Below, in pieces: positions 1 to 6,177 of a DNA stretch of 10,588 nt; position 1 is the stretch's first letter, and each line of letters opens with the position of its first letter. Location of the stretch: NCBI GenBank assembly GCA_007125455.1, contig SLDE01000027.1, positions 1 through 10,588 of the forward strand, given 5' to 3'. Under the pieces are notes generated by a model. The model made no database searches and was not told the DNA's origin. It saw nothing but the letters and a program-made list of their open reading frames with translations. Position numbers and translations under genes: made by a program. The DNA comes from Ectothiorhodospiraceae bacterium (lineage in GTDB: Bacteria > Pseudomonadota > Gammaproteobacteria > Thiohalomonadales > Thiohalomonadaceae).

Positions 1-1674
1 AACGAGCTGGAGCGCATCGCCCACTACGATCCCCTCACCGATCTACCCAACCGCACCCTGCTGGCGGATAGGCTAGGGGTGGCGCTGGCCCACAGCCGCC
101 GCAGCGGTGAGGTACTGGCGCTGTGCCTGCTGGATCTGGACGGCTTCAAACCGATAAACGACCGCCTCGGCCACAAGGCCGGGGATCAGGTTTTGCAGGA
201 GATCGCACGACGATTGCTGGAGGCGGTGCGCGATGATGACACCGTGGCTCGGGTGGGTGGCGATGAGTTTGTATTGCTGCTCACCGGGCTGCACGCCGAA
301 CACGCCTACGAACAGATCCTGCAACGGCTGCTGGCTGATATCGCCCTGCCGATTGGCTTTGAGGGGGAGATGGTGCGGGTCTCGGCCAGCATCGGCGTCA
401 CCCTCTATCCCGGCGACAGCGGTGAGCCGGACAAACTGCTGCGCCACGCCGATCAGGCCATGTATCGTGCCAAGCAGGAAGGCAAGAACCGCTACCACCT
501 GTTCAACCCCTCTGCCGAATCACGCCTGCACGCCAATCGGGGGCTGCGCGAGCGCATCAGCAAGGGGATCGCCCAGGGGCAGTTTGAGCTTTACTACCAA
601 CCCAAGGTGGACTGCCGCCAGGGCCAAGTGACCGGCTTCGAGGCCCTGTTGCGCTGGAACCACCCCACCCTGGGACAGCGCTCCCCGGTGGAGTTTTTGC
701 CCCTGATCGAGCAGGAAGAGGCGATCATCGAGCTGGGCGACTGGGTACTGGCCGAGGCGATCCGGCAGATCGACCACTGGCAAACCCTGGGGATCGCCCT
801 GCCAGTGAGTGTGAATGTCTCGGCGCGTCAGTTTCTTAATGGCAGCCTGGCGACCCGCCTGGAGGCACTCCAGAAAACCCCCGCCGCCAGCCTGCTGGTG
901 ATCGAGCTGGTGGAAACCGCCGCACTGGAGGATGTGCAGGCGATGCGCCAACTGCTCACCCGCTTCCAACCCCATGGCATGAAGTTCTCCCTGGATGACT
1001 TCGGCACCGGCTACTCCAGTCTGGTGCACCTCAAGCAACTGCCGGTTAATGAGATGAAGATCGACGGCAGCTTTGTACGCGATATGCTCGACGATGCCGG
1101 CGATCTGGGGATCATTCAGGGGGTGATCGGCCTGGCCAAGGCCTTTGATCACGAGGTGGTGGCCGAAGGGGTGGAGAGCATTGAGCATATCCTGATGCTG
1201 CTGGAACTGGGCTGCGATGTGATGCAGGGCTACGCCATTGCACGCCCCATGCCCGCCGAACGGGTCCCCGCCTGGTTAGGCGGTTTCCGTGCCGATCCCC
1301 GCTGGCGTCTGGTCGATCAGAGTTACCCCAGGCGCGATGATTTTGATCTGCTGCTGATGGAGGTGGGCCATCGTCACTGGCTGGATCGTCTGCAACACGC
1401 CCCACCCCACCAGCACGCCCACCAGGACTATCAGCAATGCCCGTTAAGCGAGTGGTACCACAGCCCCAAGGCACAACGCTTTACCGATCAGCGCGGCCTG
1501 GAAGCGCTGGGCACAATGCACCGCAAGGTACACGCCCTGGCCGATGCCCTGGTGGCCGCACGCGATGCGGGCGAGACGGCACAACTGGACAACCTCGATA
1601 CCAGTCTGAAACAAGCCAACGACGCCCTGGTAGAACGCCTGCACCAGTTGCGCGTAGCACAGGCAGGAGAGTAA
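1..1674 (+). CDS. GGDEF-EAL c-di-GMP enzyme with C-terminal CZB zinc-binding domain (5' partial)
   Basis: The frame is open from base 1, so the 5' end, including any sensor domain, lies outside the window; the GTG at 79 is internal to the GGDEF fold and is not the start. Fragment residues: the linker and DPLTDLPNR open the GGDEF domain, the RDDD inhibitory site precedes GGDEF at 86-90, and EAL is at 214-216. Further EAL-family catalytic motifs follow (NVSARQF, ELVET, DDFGTGYSS, KID, AEGVE, QGYA), so both cyclase and phosphodiesterase chemistry look possible. The last ~110 residues fit a CZB domain: H457-x2-W460, C480-P-L-S-E-W485 and H507-x3-H511, the 3-His/1-Cys zinc site. Serine replaces the usual glycine of CxxGxW. 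CZB domains bind zinc and control chemoreceptors or cyclases in characterised proteins; control of this enzyme by zinc or redox is inference. It is paralogous to the protein at 2293-5787. No terminator with a T-run follows. Confidence 0.93.
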   Translation, partial: NELERIAHYDPLTDLPNRTLLADRLGVALAHSRRSGEVLALCLLDLDGFKPINDRLGHKAGDQVLQEIARRLLEAVRDDDTVARVGGDEFVLLLTGLHAEHAYEQILQRLLADIALPIGFEGEMVRVSASIGVTLYPGDSGEPDKLLRHADQAMYRAKQEGKNRYHLFNPSAESRLHANRGLRERISKGIAQGQFELYYQPKVDCRQGQVTGFEALLRWNHPTLGQRSPVEFLPLIEQEEAIIELGDWVLAEAIRQIDHWQTLGIALPVSVNVSARQFLNGSLATRLEALQKTPAASLLVIELVETAALEDVQAMRQLLTRFQPHGMKFSLDDFGTGYSSLVHLKQLPVNEMKIDGSFVRDMLDDAGDLGIIQGVIGLAKAFDHEVVAEGVESIEHILMLLELGCDVMQGYAIARPMPAERVPAWLGGFRADPRWRLVDQSYPRRDDFDLLLMEVGHRHWLDRLQHAPPHQHAHQDYQQCPLSEWYHSPKAQRFTDQRGLEALGTMHRKVHALADALVAARDAGETAQLDNLDTSLKQANDALVERLHQLRVAQAGE

Positions 1675-1707
1675 CTCAGAATGCGCACCGGGTGCATGGG
1701 GCGAGAC

Positions 1708-1792
1708 GGTGCGGTTCGTACCTCACCACACCCTACCGGACGATACGGCGTAAAGAAGTGCGTAGGGTGCGGTGAGCCCCGCGAACCGCACC
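1708..1792. repeat. REP-iREP palindrome pair (REPIN/BIME-like)
   Basis: Two related hairpin units face each other. The right unit (1762-1792) begins with GTAG, then GGTGCGG, a 13-nt loop and CCGCACC. The left unit (1708-1736) is the inverted copy: it ends in CTAC and starts GGTGCGG, with one G:T-compatible change in its stem and a slightly shorter loop. Each unit folds alone, and the pair also folds into a long 85-bp inverted repeat with 25 bp between the units. A 5' GTAG tag followed by an imperfect palindrome is the hallmark of REP sequences mobilised by RAYT (TnpA-REP) transposases. Sitting just after a stop codon and before an operon-internal gene is a typical REP location; it may stabilise mRNA or weaken read-through. 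A further small palindrome, GCACCGGGTGC, lies at 1685-1695. Copy number elsewhere in the genome cannot be seen here. Confidence 0.75.
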
Positions 1793-1832
1793 GAGGAAAA
1801 TACAGCCCAGTAATTCAAACGGAGAAACAAGC

Positions 1833-2264
1833 ATGACCGAAATAAGCAGCCCATTGGTTTGGCGCGACGAATTCGCCACCGGTGTGGAGGAGATCGACGA
1901 GCAACACAAGATCCTGATCCACACCCTGCAGGAGGCCAATCAATTACTCACCAACAACAGCAGTGCCGAGGTGCTGGACAAGATCACCCGCGACCTGCTG
2001 TCCTACGCCCTCTACCACTTCGATACCGAAGAGGAGCTAATGCAGCAATATGGCTATAGCGATCAGGAAGAAGACCTGGAGGCCCACCTGGCCCAACACC
2101 GCAGCTTCTCCGCCAAGGTGGTTTCGATCCGTGAGGATCTGAAGGCCGGTACATTGATCTCGCGCGAGGCCTTGCTCGGTTTTCTCAGCGACTGGCTGAG
2201 CCACCACATCCTCAATACCGACAAAAAACTCGGTGCGCATATTCGCGCCAAGCAGGCCCAGTGA
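1833..2264 (+). CDS. Bacteriohemerythrin (stand-alone, oxygen-binding diiron protein)
   Basis: The 143-residue product is the usual length of a single-domain bacteriohemerythrin. The diiron ligands appear in the expected order: H25 (IDEQH), H62 and E66 (HFDTEEELM), H85 and H89 (HLAQH), H125 and D130 (HHILNTD), along with the family's W10 near the N-terminus and W121-L122 before the last histidine. The stretch from E66 to H85 looks about four residues longer than in typical members, with extra acidic residues (DQEEDLE). There is no signal peptide, so it should be cytoplasmic. The ATG at 1833 is well supported by GGAG at 1821-1824, eight bases upstream. The family reversibly binds O2 and serves in O2 delivery, storage or sensing. 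It lies between two GGDEF-EAL-CZB genes and 28 bp upstream of the second, so co-transcription with that gene is likely. A role as oxygen or NO input to c-di-GMP signalling is inference from context. Confidence 0.95.
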   Translation: MTEISSPLVWRDEFATGVEEIDEQHKILIHTLQEANQLLTNNSSAEVLDKITRDLLSYALYHFDTEEELMQQYGYSDQEEDLEAHLAQHRSFSAKVVSIREDLKAGTLISREALLGFLSDWLSHHILNTDKKLGAHIRAKQAQ

Positions 2265-2292
2265 GCCTGTTGTGACCAAACTGGGTAATGAG

Positions 2293-5200
2293 ATGAACTA
2301 TCGGGCAAGCTGCCGCTTCTCCTCTCAGGTCGCTTGGCTGGCGTGCTTGCTGCTGTGGATGGGCTATGCCCATTCGACCCTCGCCGAGACACCCGATTTT
2401 GAGCAGGTCTTCGAACAACACGGCGTGGTGATGCTGTGGATCGAGCCGGGTTCGGGACAGATCGTCGATGCCAACCCGGCCGCGGTGACCTTTTACGGCC
2501 ACTCGCGGGAGCAGCTGCGTACTATGGCCATTCAGCAGATCAACACCTTCACCGCCAAGCAGGTTGCCCAGGAGCGCGAGCTTGCGCTAAGCGAGGGGCG
2601 CAATTACTTCATCTTTCGCCATCGCCTGGCCGATGGTGAGATCCGCACCGTGGAGGTCCACTCCCAGCCCTTCTCCGTCGATGAACAGCCCCTGTTGCTA
2701 TCAGTGATCCACGACATCACCCCCGGGCGCAACCTGGAGCAGGGCATGTGGCACTACCAGCAACGCCTGGAGGAGCGGGTCGAGCACCAGTCCGCCGAGG
2801 CCATCGCACGGGAACAACAGCTCCAACACCGATTGATTGCTGCACTGGTGGTGCTGTCGATCCTCACCCTGGCACTAGCCCTGACCATGTACAAGCGCCG
2901 CCGTGTCGAGGAAAAGCTGCATCACTTTAGCCGGGACTTTCACGCCTTTCTCGATCAAACCACCGACTTCATCTATTTCAAGGACGCACAAAGCCGCATC
3001 CGCTTTTGCAGCCAGCCCCTGGCCCGTGTCACCGGGCATCGCAACTGGCGCGAGATGATCGGCAAACACGACCGCGAGCTCTTCCCTGCCGAGACCGCAC
3101 GGATCTACCAGGAAGAAGAACAAGCCGTCTTCGCCGAGGGCCGACCGGTACTCAACAAGGTGAACCCCTACTACGATGCCGAGGGTCACATTGGCTACGT
3201 GCAAACCCACAAGTGGCCACTATTCGACACCCAGGGCCAGGTGCGCGGGGTGTTCGGCATCAGCCGCGACATCACCGAGCAAAAGCTGTTTGAACAGACC
3301 CTCTCTGCCCTCAACGGCCAACTGGCCCGACTGACCGGCAACGAGTTTTTTCGTGCCGCCTGCCGTCTGCTCAGCGAGGCCTTGAATACCGATATCGCCT
3401 TTGTTGGCCAGCTCGACGATAAGCAACAACAGATCCAGGTAGTTGAGGGGTGGGCGGATGGCCAGGCACTGAGCCCCTTCCGCTACGTACTTGCCGATAC
3501 CCCCTGTGCCGACGTAATGAAGAAGAGTGCCGCCTGTTATCCAGAGAATGCACAGGCGCTATTCCCTCGGGATCTGCTGCTGGGCGAGATGGGCATAGAG
3601 GCCTACGTCGGGCACAGCCTGTTCGACAAGCAGGGACAGGCGCTGGGGATCCTGGTCACCCTGGGGCGCAAGCCTCTGCCGGAACGTCTGCACGAGTTGG
3701 CCCCCGCCCTGCTGGAGCTGTTTATCGACCGTATTGCCTCCGAGATGCAACGCAGTGCCGCCGATCAGCAACTGCAACAGGCCGCCAGTGTATTCCAGCA
3801 TGCCAATGAGGGGATCGTGATCACCGATCCACAAGGCAGCATTATCGATGTCAATGATGCCTTCACCCGCATCACCGGCTATGGACGGGATGAGGTGCAG
3901 GGGCAAAACCCGCGCCTGCTCAAGTCCGGCAAGCACGATGAAGCCTTCTACACCGAGATGTGGCAGGCCCTGCAAGAGCAGGGCAGTTGGTCGAACGAGG
4001 TATGGAATCGGCGCAAGGGCGGCGAACTCTACGCCGAACTGTTGACCATTAGCGCGGTGCGCGATGCCACGGGTACCACTGAACGCTATGTGGGGCTGTT
4101 TTCCGATATTACCTCACTCAAGGAGCAGCAACGCCAGCTGGAGCATATCGCCCACTACGATGCGCTCACCGGCCTGCCCAACCGGGTGCTGCTGGCGGAT
4201 CGCCTGCAACAGGCGATGGCCCAGGTGGCACGGCGCAAACAGAAACTGGCACTGATATACCTCGACCTGGACGGCTTCAAGGAGGTCAACGACAAACACG
4301 GCCACGACGTGGGGGATCGCCTGCTGGTCTCCCTCGCCGGGCAGCTAAAAGGCATGCTCCGCGAGGGCGATACCCTGGCCCGCCTGGGTGGCGATGAGTT
4401 CGTCGCGGTGCTGCTGGATCTACCGGATGTGGAGTCAGCCCTGCCGCTGCTAAAGCGCCTGCTCGACGCCGCCGCCCGCCCGGTAAGCGATGGGGAATAC
4501 AGCCTGCAGGTCTCCGCCAGCCTGGGGGTCAGCTTCTACCCACAGGCCGAAACCATCGATGCCGATCAATTGCTGCGTCAGGCCGATCAGGCGATGTATC
4601 AGGCCAAGCTGGCCGGCAAGAACCGCTACCACCTGTTTGATGTGGAACACGACCGCGACCTGCGCGATCAACACGAGGGACTCAAGGCGATCCGCCGGGG
4701 GCTGGAAGGGGAGGAGTTCGTGCTCTTCTACCAGCCCAAGGTTTCCATGCAAAGCGGCAAGCTGATCGGGGCCGAGGCACTGATCCGCTGGCAACACCCT
4801 CAGCAGGGCCTGTTGCCACCCATCGCCTTCTTGCCACTGCTGGAGGGCCACCAATTGATGGTGGCGCTGGGCGACTGGGTAATCGAGACGGCATTGGCAC
4901 AGCTCACCCACTGGCGCAGTGCAGGCCAGCCCATCTCGGTCAGTGTCAATGTGGATGCGCTGCAACTGGCCCAGCCCGATTTCGTTACCAAGCTGCGCGA
5001 TGCCGTGTCACGTCACCCGGTAGTGCAGCCGGGGGATCTGGAGCTGGAGGTGGTCGAGACCAGCGCCCTGCAGGACATCGCCCACGTCTCGTCCCTGATC
5101 CGTGAGTGCCAGGGCCTCGGCATCACCTTCTCGCTGGACGACTTCGGCACCGGCTACTCCTCGCTCACCTATCTCAAGCGCCTGCCGGTCGAAACCCTCA

Positions 5201-5787
5201 AGATCGACCAAAGCTTTGTGCGCGACATGCTGGACGACCCCGACGACCTGGCCATCCTGCACGGGGTGATCGGTCTGGCCGAAAGCTTCCAGCGCCGGGT
5301 GATCGCCGAGGGGGTAGAGACCGAGCTACACGGCAAGATGCTGCTGCAACTGGGCTGCGAGATCGGCCAGGGCTACGCCATCGCCAAACCCATGCCCGCC
5401 GAGCAACTCATGCGATGGCAGGCACAGTGGCAACCGCTCAGCAGTTGGCACCAAACCGCCCCCGTACCCCATGAGCTACTGCCCGCGCTGTTCAGCATGG
5501 TCGCCCATCGTGCCTGGGTGAATACGCTAAAGGACTACCTGCACGACGCCAGCCCTCACCCACCCGAACTGGACCCACAGCGCTGCCACTTCGGGCGCTG
5601 GCTCAACGGCCACAACGACCTTGTACAACCTACCCTGCACCCCCTGCATGAAAAGGTACACCAACTGGGCCGTGAGCTGGTGGTACTCAAGCAGCAGGGC
5701 AAGGTCGAGCAGGCCCAGGCACGTTTTGTCGAAATGGAGGCGCTGCGCGAGCAGCTGATAGAAGCAATGCTGGGTTTGATCGGTTGA
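2293..5787 (+). CDS. Membrane PAS-PAS-GAF-PAS-GGDEF-EAL-CZB c-di-GMP enzyme
   Basis: The chosen ATG gives 1164 residues and a convincing N-terminal signal or anchor: basic start, hydrophobic VAWLACLLLWMG, then STLA before ETP. An in-frame GTG at 2272 and another at 2233, inside the hemerythrin gene, would put extra polar residues before it and are less likely; the ribosome-binding site is weak (GGG at 2283-2285). Order: signal/TM1 ~8-31; PAS ~35-145; helical linker; TM2 ~180-199 followed by KRRR; PAS ~216-330; GAF ~340-486; PAS ~493-611; GGDEF with an REGD inhibitory site before GGDEF 699-703; EAL at 828-830 with NVDALQL, EVVET, DDFGTGYSS, KID, AEGVE and QGYA; CZB at the end with H1072-x2-W1075, C1098-H-F-G-R-W1103 and H1119-x3-H1123. 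All active-site motifs are intact, so it should be bifunctional or switched by its sensors. The topology puts the first PAS in the periplasm. The gene follows the hemerythrin by 28 bp. Confidence 0.93.
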   Translation: MNYRASCRFSSQVAWLACLLLWMGYAHSTLAETPDFEQVFEQHGVVMLWIEPGSGQIVDANPAAVTFYGHSREQLRTMAIQQINTFTAKQVAQERELALSEGRNYFIFRHRLADGEIRTVEVHSQPFSVDEQPLLLSVIHDITPGRNLEQGMWHYQQRLEERVEHQSAEAIAREQQLQHRLIAALVVLSILTLALALTMYKRRRVEEKLHHFSRDFHAFLDQTTDFIYFKDAQSRIRFCSQPLARVTGHRNWREMIGKHDRELFPAETARIYQEEEQAVFAEGRPVLNKVNPYYDAEGHIGYVQTHKWPLFDTQGQVRGVFGISRDITEQKLFEQTLSALNGQLARLTGNEFFRAACRLLSEALNTDIAFVGQLDDKQQQIQVVEGWADGQALSPFRYVLADTPCADVMKKSAACYPENAQALFPRDLLLGEMGIEAYVGHSLFDKQGQALGILVTLGRKPLPERLHELAPALLELFIDRIASEMQRSAADQQLQQAASVFQHANEGIVITDPQGSIIDVNDAFTRITGYGRDEVQGQNPRLLKSGKHDEAFYTEMWQALQEQGSWSNEVWNRRKGGELYAELLTISAVRDATGTTERYVGLFSDITSLKEQQRQLEHIAHYDALTGLPNRVLLADRLQQAMAQVARRKQKLALIYLDLDGFKEVNDKHGHDVGDRLLVSLAGQLKGMLREGDTLARLGGDEFVAVLLDLPDVESALPLLKRLLDAAARPVSDGEYSLQVSASLGVSFYPQAETIDADQLLRQADQAMYQAKLAGKNRYHLFDVEHDRDLRDQHEGLKAIRRGLEGEEFVLFYQPKVSMQSGKLIGAEALIRWQHPQQGLLPPIAFLPLLEGHQLMVALGDWVIETALAQLTHWRSAGQPISVSVNVDALQLAQPDFVTKLRDAVSRHPVVQPGDLELEVVETSALQDIAHVSSLIRECQGLGITFSLDDFGTGYSSLTYLKRLPVETLKIDQSFVRDMLDDPDDLAILHGVIGLAESFQRRVIAEGVETELHGKMLLQLGCEIGQGYAIAKPMPAEQLMRWQAQWQPLSSWHQTAPVPHELLPALFSMVAHRAWVNTLKDYLHDASPHPPELDPQRCHFGRWLNGHNDLVQPTLHPLHEKVHQLGRELVVLKQQGKVEQAQARFVEMEALREQLIEAMLGLIG

Positions 5788-5836
5788 ACAAAGGTGTCGG
5801 AATAAGCAGACGATGAAACTTCTGAATCTGAATCTA

Positions 5837-5874
5837 CTCGCCCCCTCTGCCCTTGAGGGGATAAAGGGGGCGAG
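5837..5874 (+). repeat. GC-rich hairpin with two mutually exclusive stems
   Basis: A perfect 10-bp stem pairs CTCGCCCCCT (5837-5846) with AGGGGGCGAG (5865-5874) around an 18-nt loop. The same left arm can instead pair as CCCCTC (5842-5847) with GAGGGG (5855-5860) around a 7-nt loop. It begins 49 bp after the GGDEF-EAL stop codon, so it may act as a transcript 3' end or mRNA stabiliser. No T-tract follows, so it is not a classical intrinsic terminator. Both sides carry CTGAATCT, which might be a target duplication of a tiny mobile hairpin element or may be chance. Confidence 0.5.
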
Positions 5875-5954
5875 CAGTTACCTGAATCTTATTGAAAAGA
5901 AAGGTCTTGTGGCCGTTTTGTAAGGGGCTAAACCCTGGCACGACAAACAACGCT

Positions 5955-5982
5955 TTGTCAGCGGCGTCCTGGGTGGTAGTCT
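5955..5982 (+). promoter_or_regulatory. Possible sigma-70 promoter for the small-protein/cyclase unit, with overlapping inverted repeat
   Basis: TTGTCA (5955-5960) is a good -35 match and is followed, after 16 bp, by a weak -10, TAGTCT (5977-5982). Transcription would start near 5989, just ahead of the ATG at 6004. The inverted repeat GACAAA-N6-TTTGTC (5942-5959) overlaps the -35 and could be an operator. This is pattern matching only; the -10 is poor. Confidence 0.28.
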
Positions 5983-6003
5983 GCCCCCCTTAAAAACCAA
6001 ACA

Positions 6004-6177
6004 ATGAAGCAATCTCAAATGCAAAGCGTGCCCTCTCACACCCCTATCTCGTTCAGGCCCTGGTGGAAACACCCGGCGGCATGGGTGTCTGCCTGGCTGC
6101 TCTACTCCCTCGCCGTACTGGCCTATCTCGCCTATGACAGTGCACAACGTGGAATTTTCTGCCTGAGTATATCCTAG
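6004..6177 (+). CDS. Small single-TM membrane protein (57 aa), stop-start overlap with downstream cyclase
   Basis: I do not recognise a family. The ORF encodes 57 residues: a polar N-terminus starting MKQSQMQSV, a Pro/Trp/basic stretch (FRPWWKHPAAW, ~17-27), one strong hydrophobic helix (~27-44, VSAWLLYSLAVLAYLAY), and a short tail with one cysteine (C53). The basic residues before the helix and the acidic D45 after it predict the N-terminus in the cytoplasm. The stop TAG ends at 6177, and its G is the first base of the GTG start of the diguanylate cyclase (TAGTG). This is strong positional evidence that the ORF is translated and coupled, since the cyclase has no clear ribosome-binding site of its own. 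Against it, no Shine-Dalgarno sequence precedes the ATG, and M6 at 6019 is an alternative start. A partner or regulator of the membrane cyclase is the natural guess. Confidence 0.55.
   Translation: MKQSQMQSVPSHTPISFRPWWKHPAAWVSAWLLYSLAVLAYLAYDSAQRGIFCLSIS

Larger units (their letters stand above)
5788..6003. other. 216-bp intergenic region between two signalling units
   Basis: No convincing gene lies here. It holds a GC-rich hairpin (5837-5874), three copies of CTGAATCT (two overlapping at 5822-5835, one at 5882-5889), an 18-bp inverted repeat GACAAA-N6-TTTGTC (5942-5959) and a possible sigma-70 promoter (5955-5982). It is markedly more A/T-rich in places than the flanking genes, as expected for a regulatory spacer. 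It probably ends the hemerythrin/GGDEF-EAL unit and starts the small-protein/cyclase unit. Confidence 0.6.

Noticed and set aside
79..81. GTG at 79 as the start of the first gene
   Set aside because: The frame is open to base 1, and the residues before it (IAHYDPLTDLPNRTLLADRL) are the conserved beginning of a GGDEF domain, so the true start is upstream of the window.
520..1188. 222-codon open frame on the minus strand inside the first GGDEF-EAL gene
   Set aside because: It is a shadow of a GC-rich gene. The + strand translation is a highly conserved EAL domain, while the minus product has low complexity (Gln/Leu/His) and no recognisable motif.
2233..2292. Earlier GTG starts (2233, 2272) for the large PAS-GAF-GGDEF-EAL gene
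   Set aside because: They would add a polar stretch before a well-formed signal or anchor sequence, and the first would overlap the hemerythrin gene by 32 bp. The ATG at 2293 fits better, though its ribosome-binding site is weak.
5837..5874. Intrinsic terminator after the large GGDEF-EAL gene
   Set aside because: The stem is strong, but the following bases (CAGTTACCTG) lack a T-tract, so it is listed only as a hairpin.
5813..5923. 36-codon ORF (MKLLNLNLLAPS...) after the large gene
   Set aside because: It runs straight through the GC-rich hairpin and the direct repeats, has no ribosome-binding site at proper spacing, and its residues are dictated by the repeats.
5935..5955. TGGCAC resembling a sigma-54 -24 element
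   Set aside because: The -12 element (TTGCA/T with GC ten bases after the GG) is absent at the required spacing.
5788..6003. c-di-GMP (GEMM) riboswitch in the leader of the cyclase unit
   Set aside because: I see neither the conserved GEMM core nor its paired helices; the only strong structure is the simple GC-rich hairpin.
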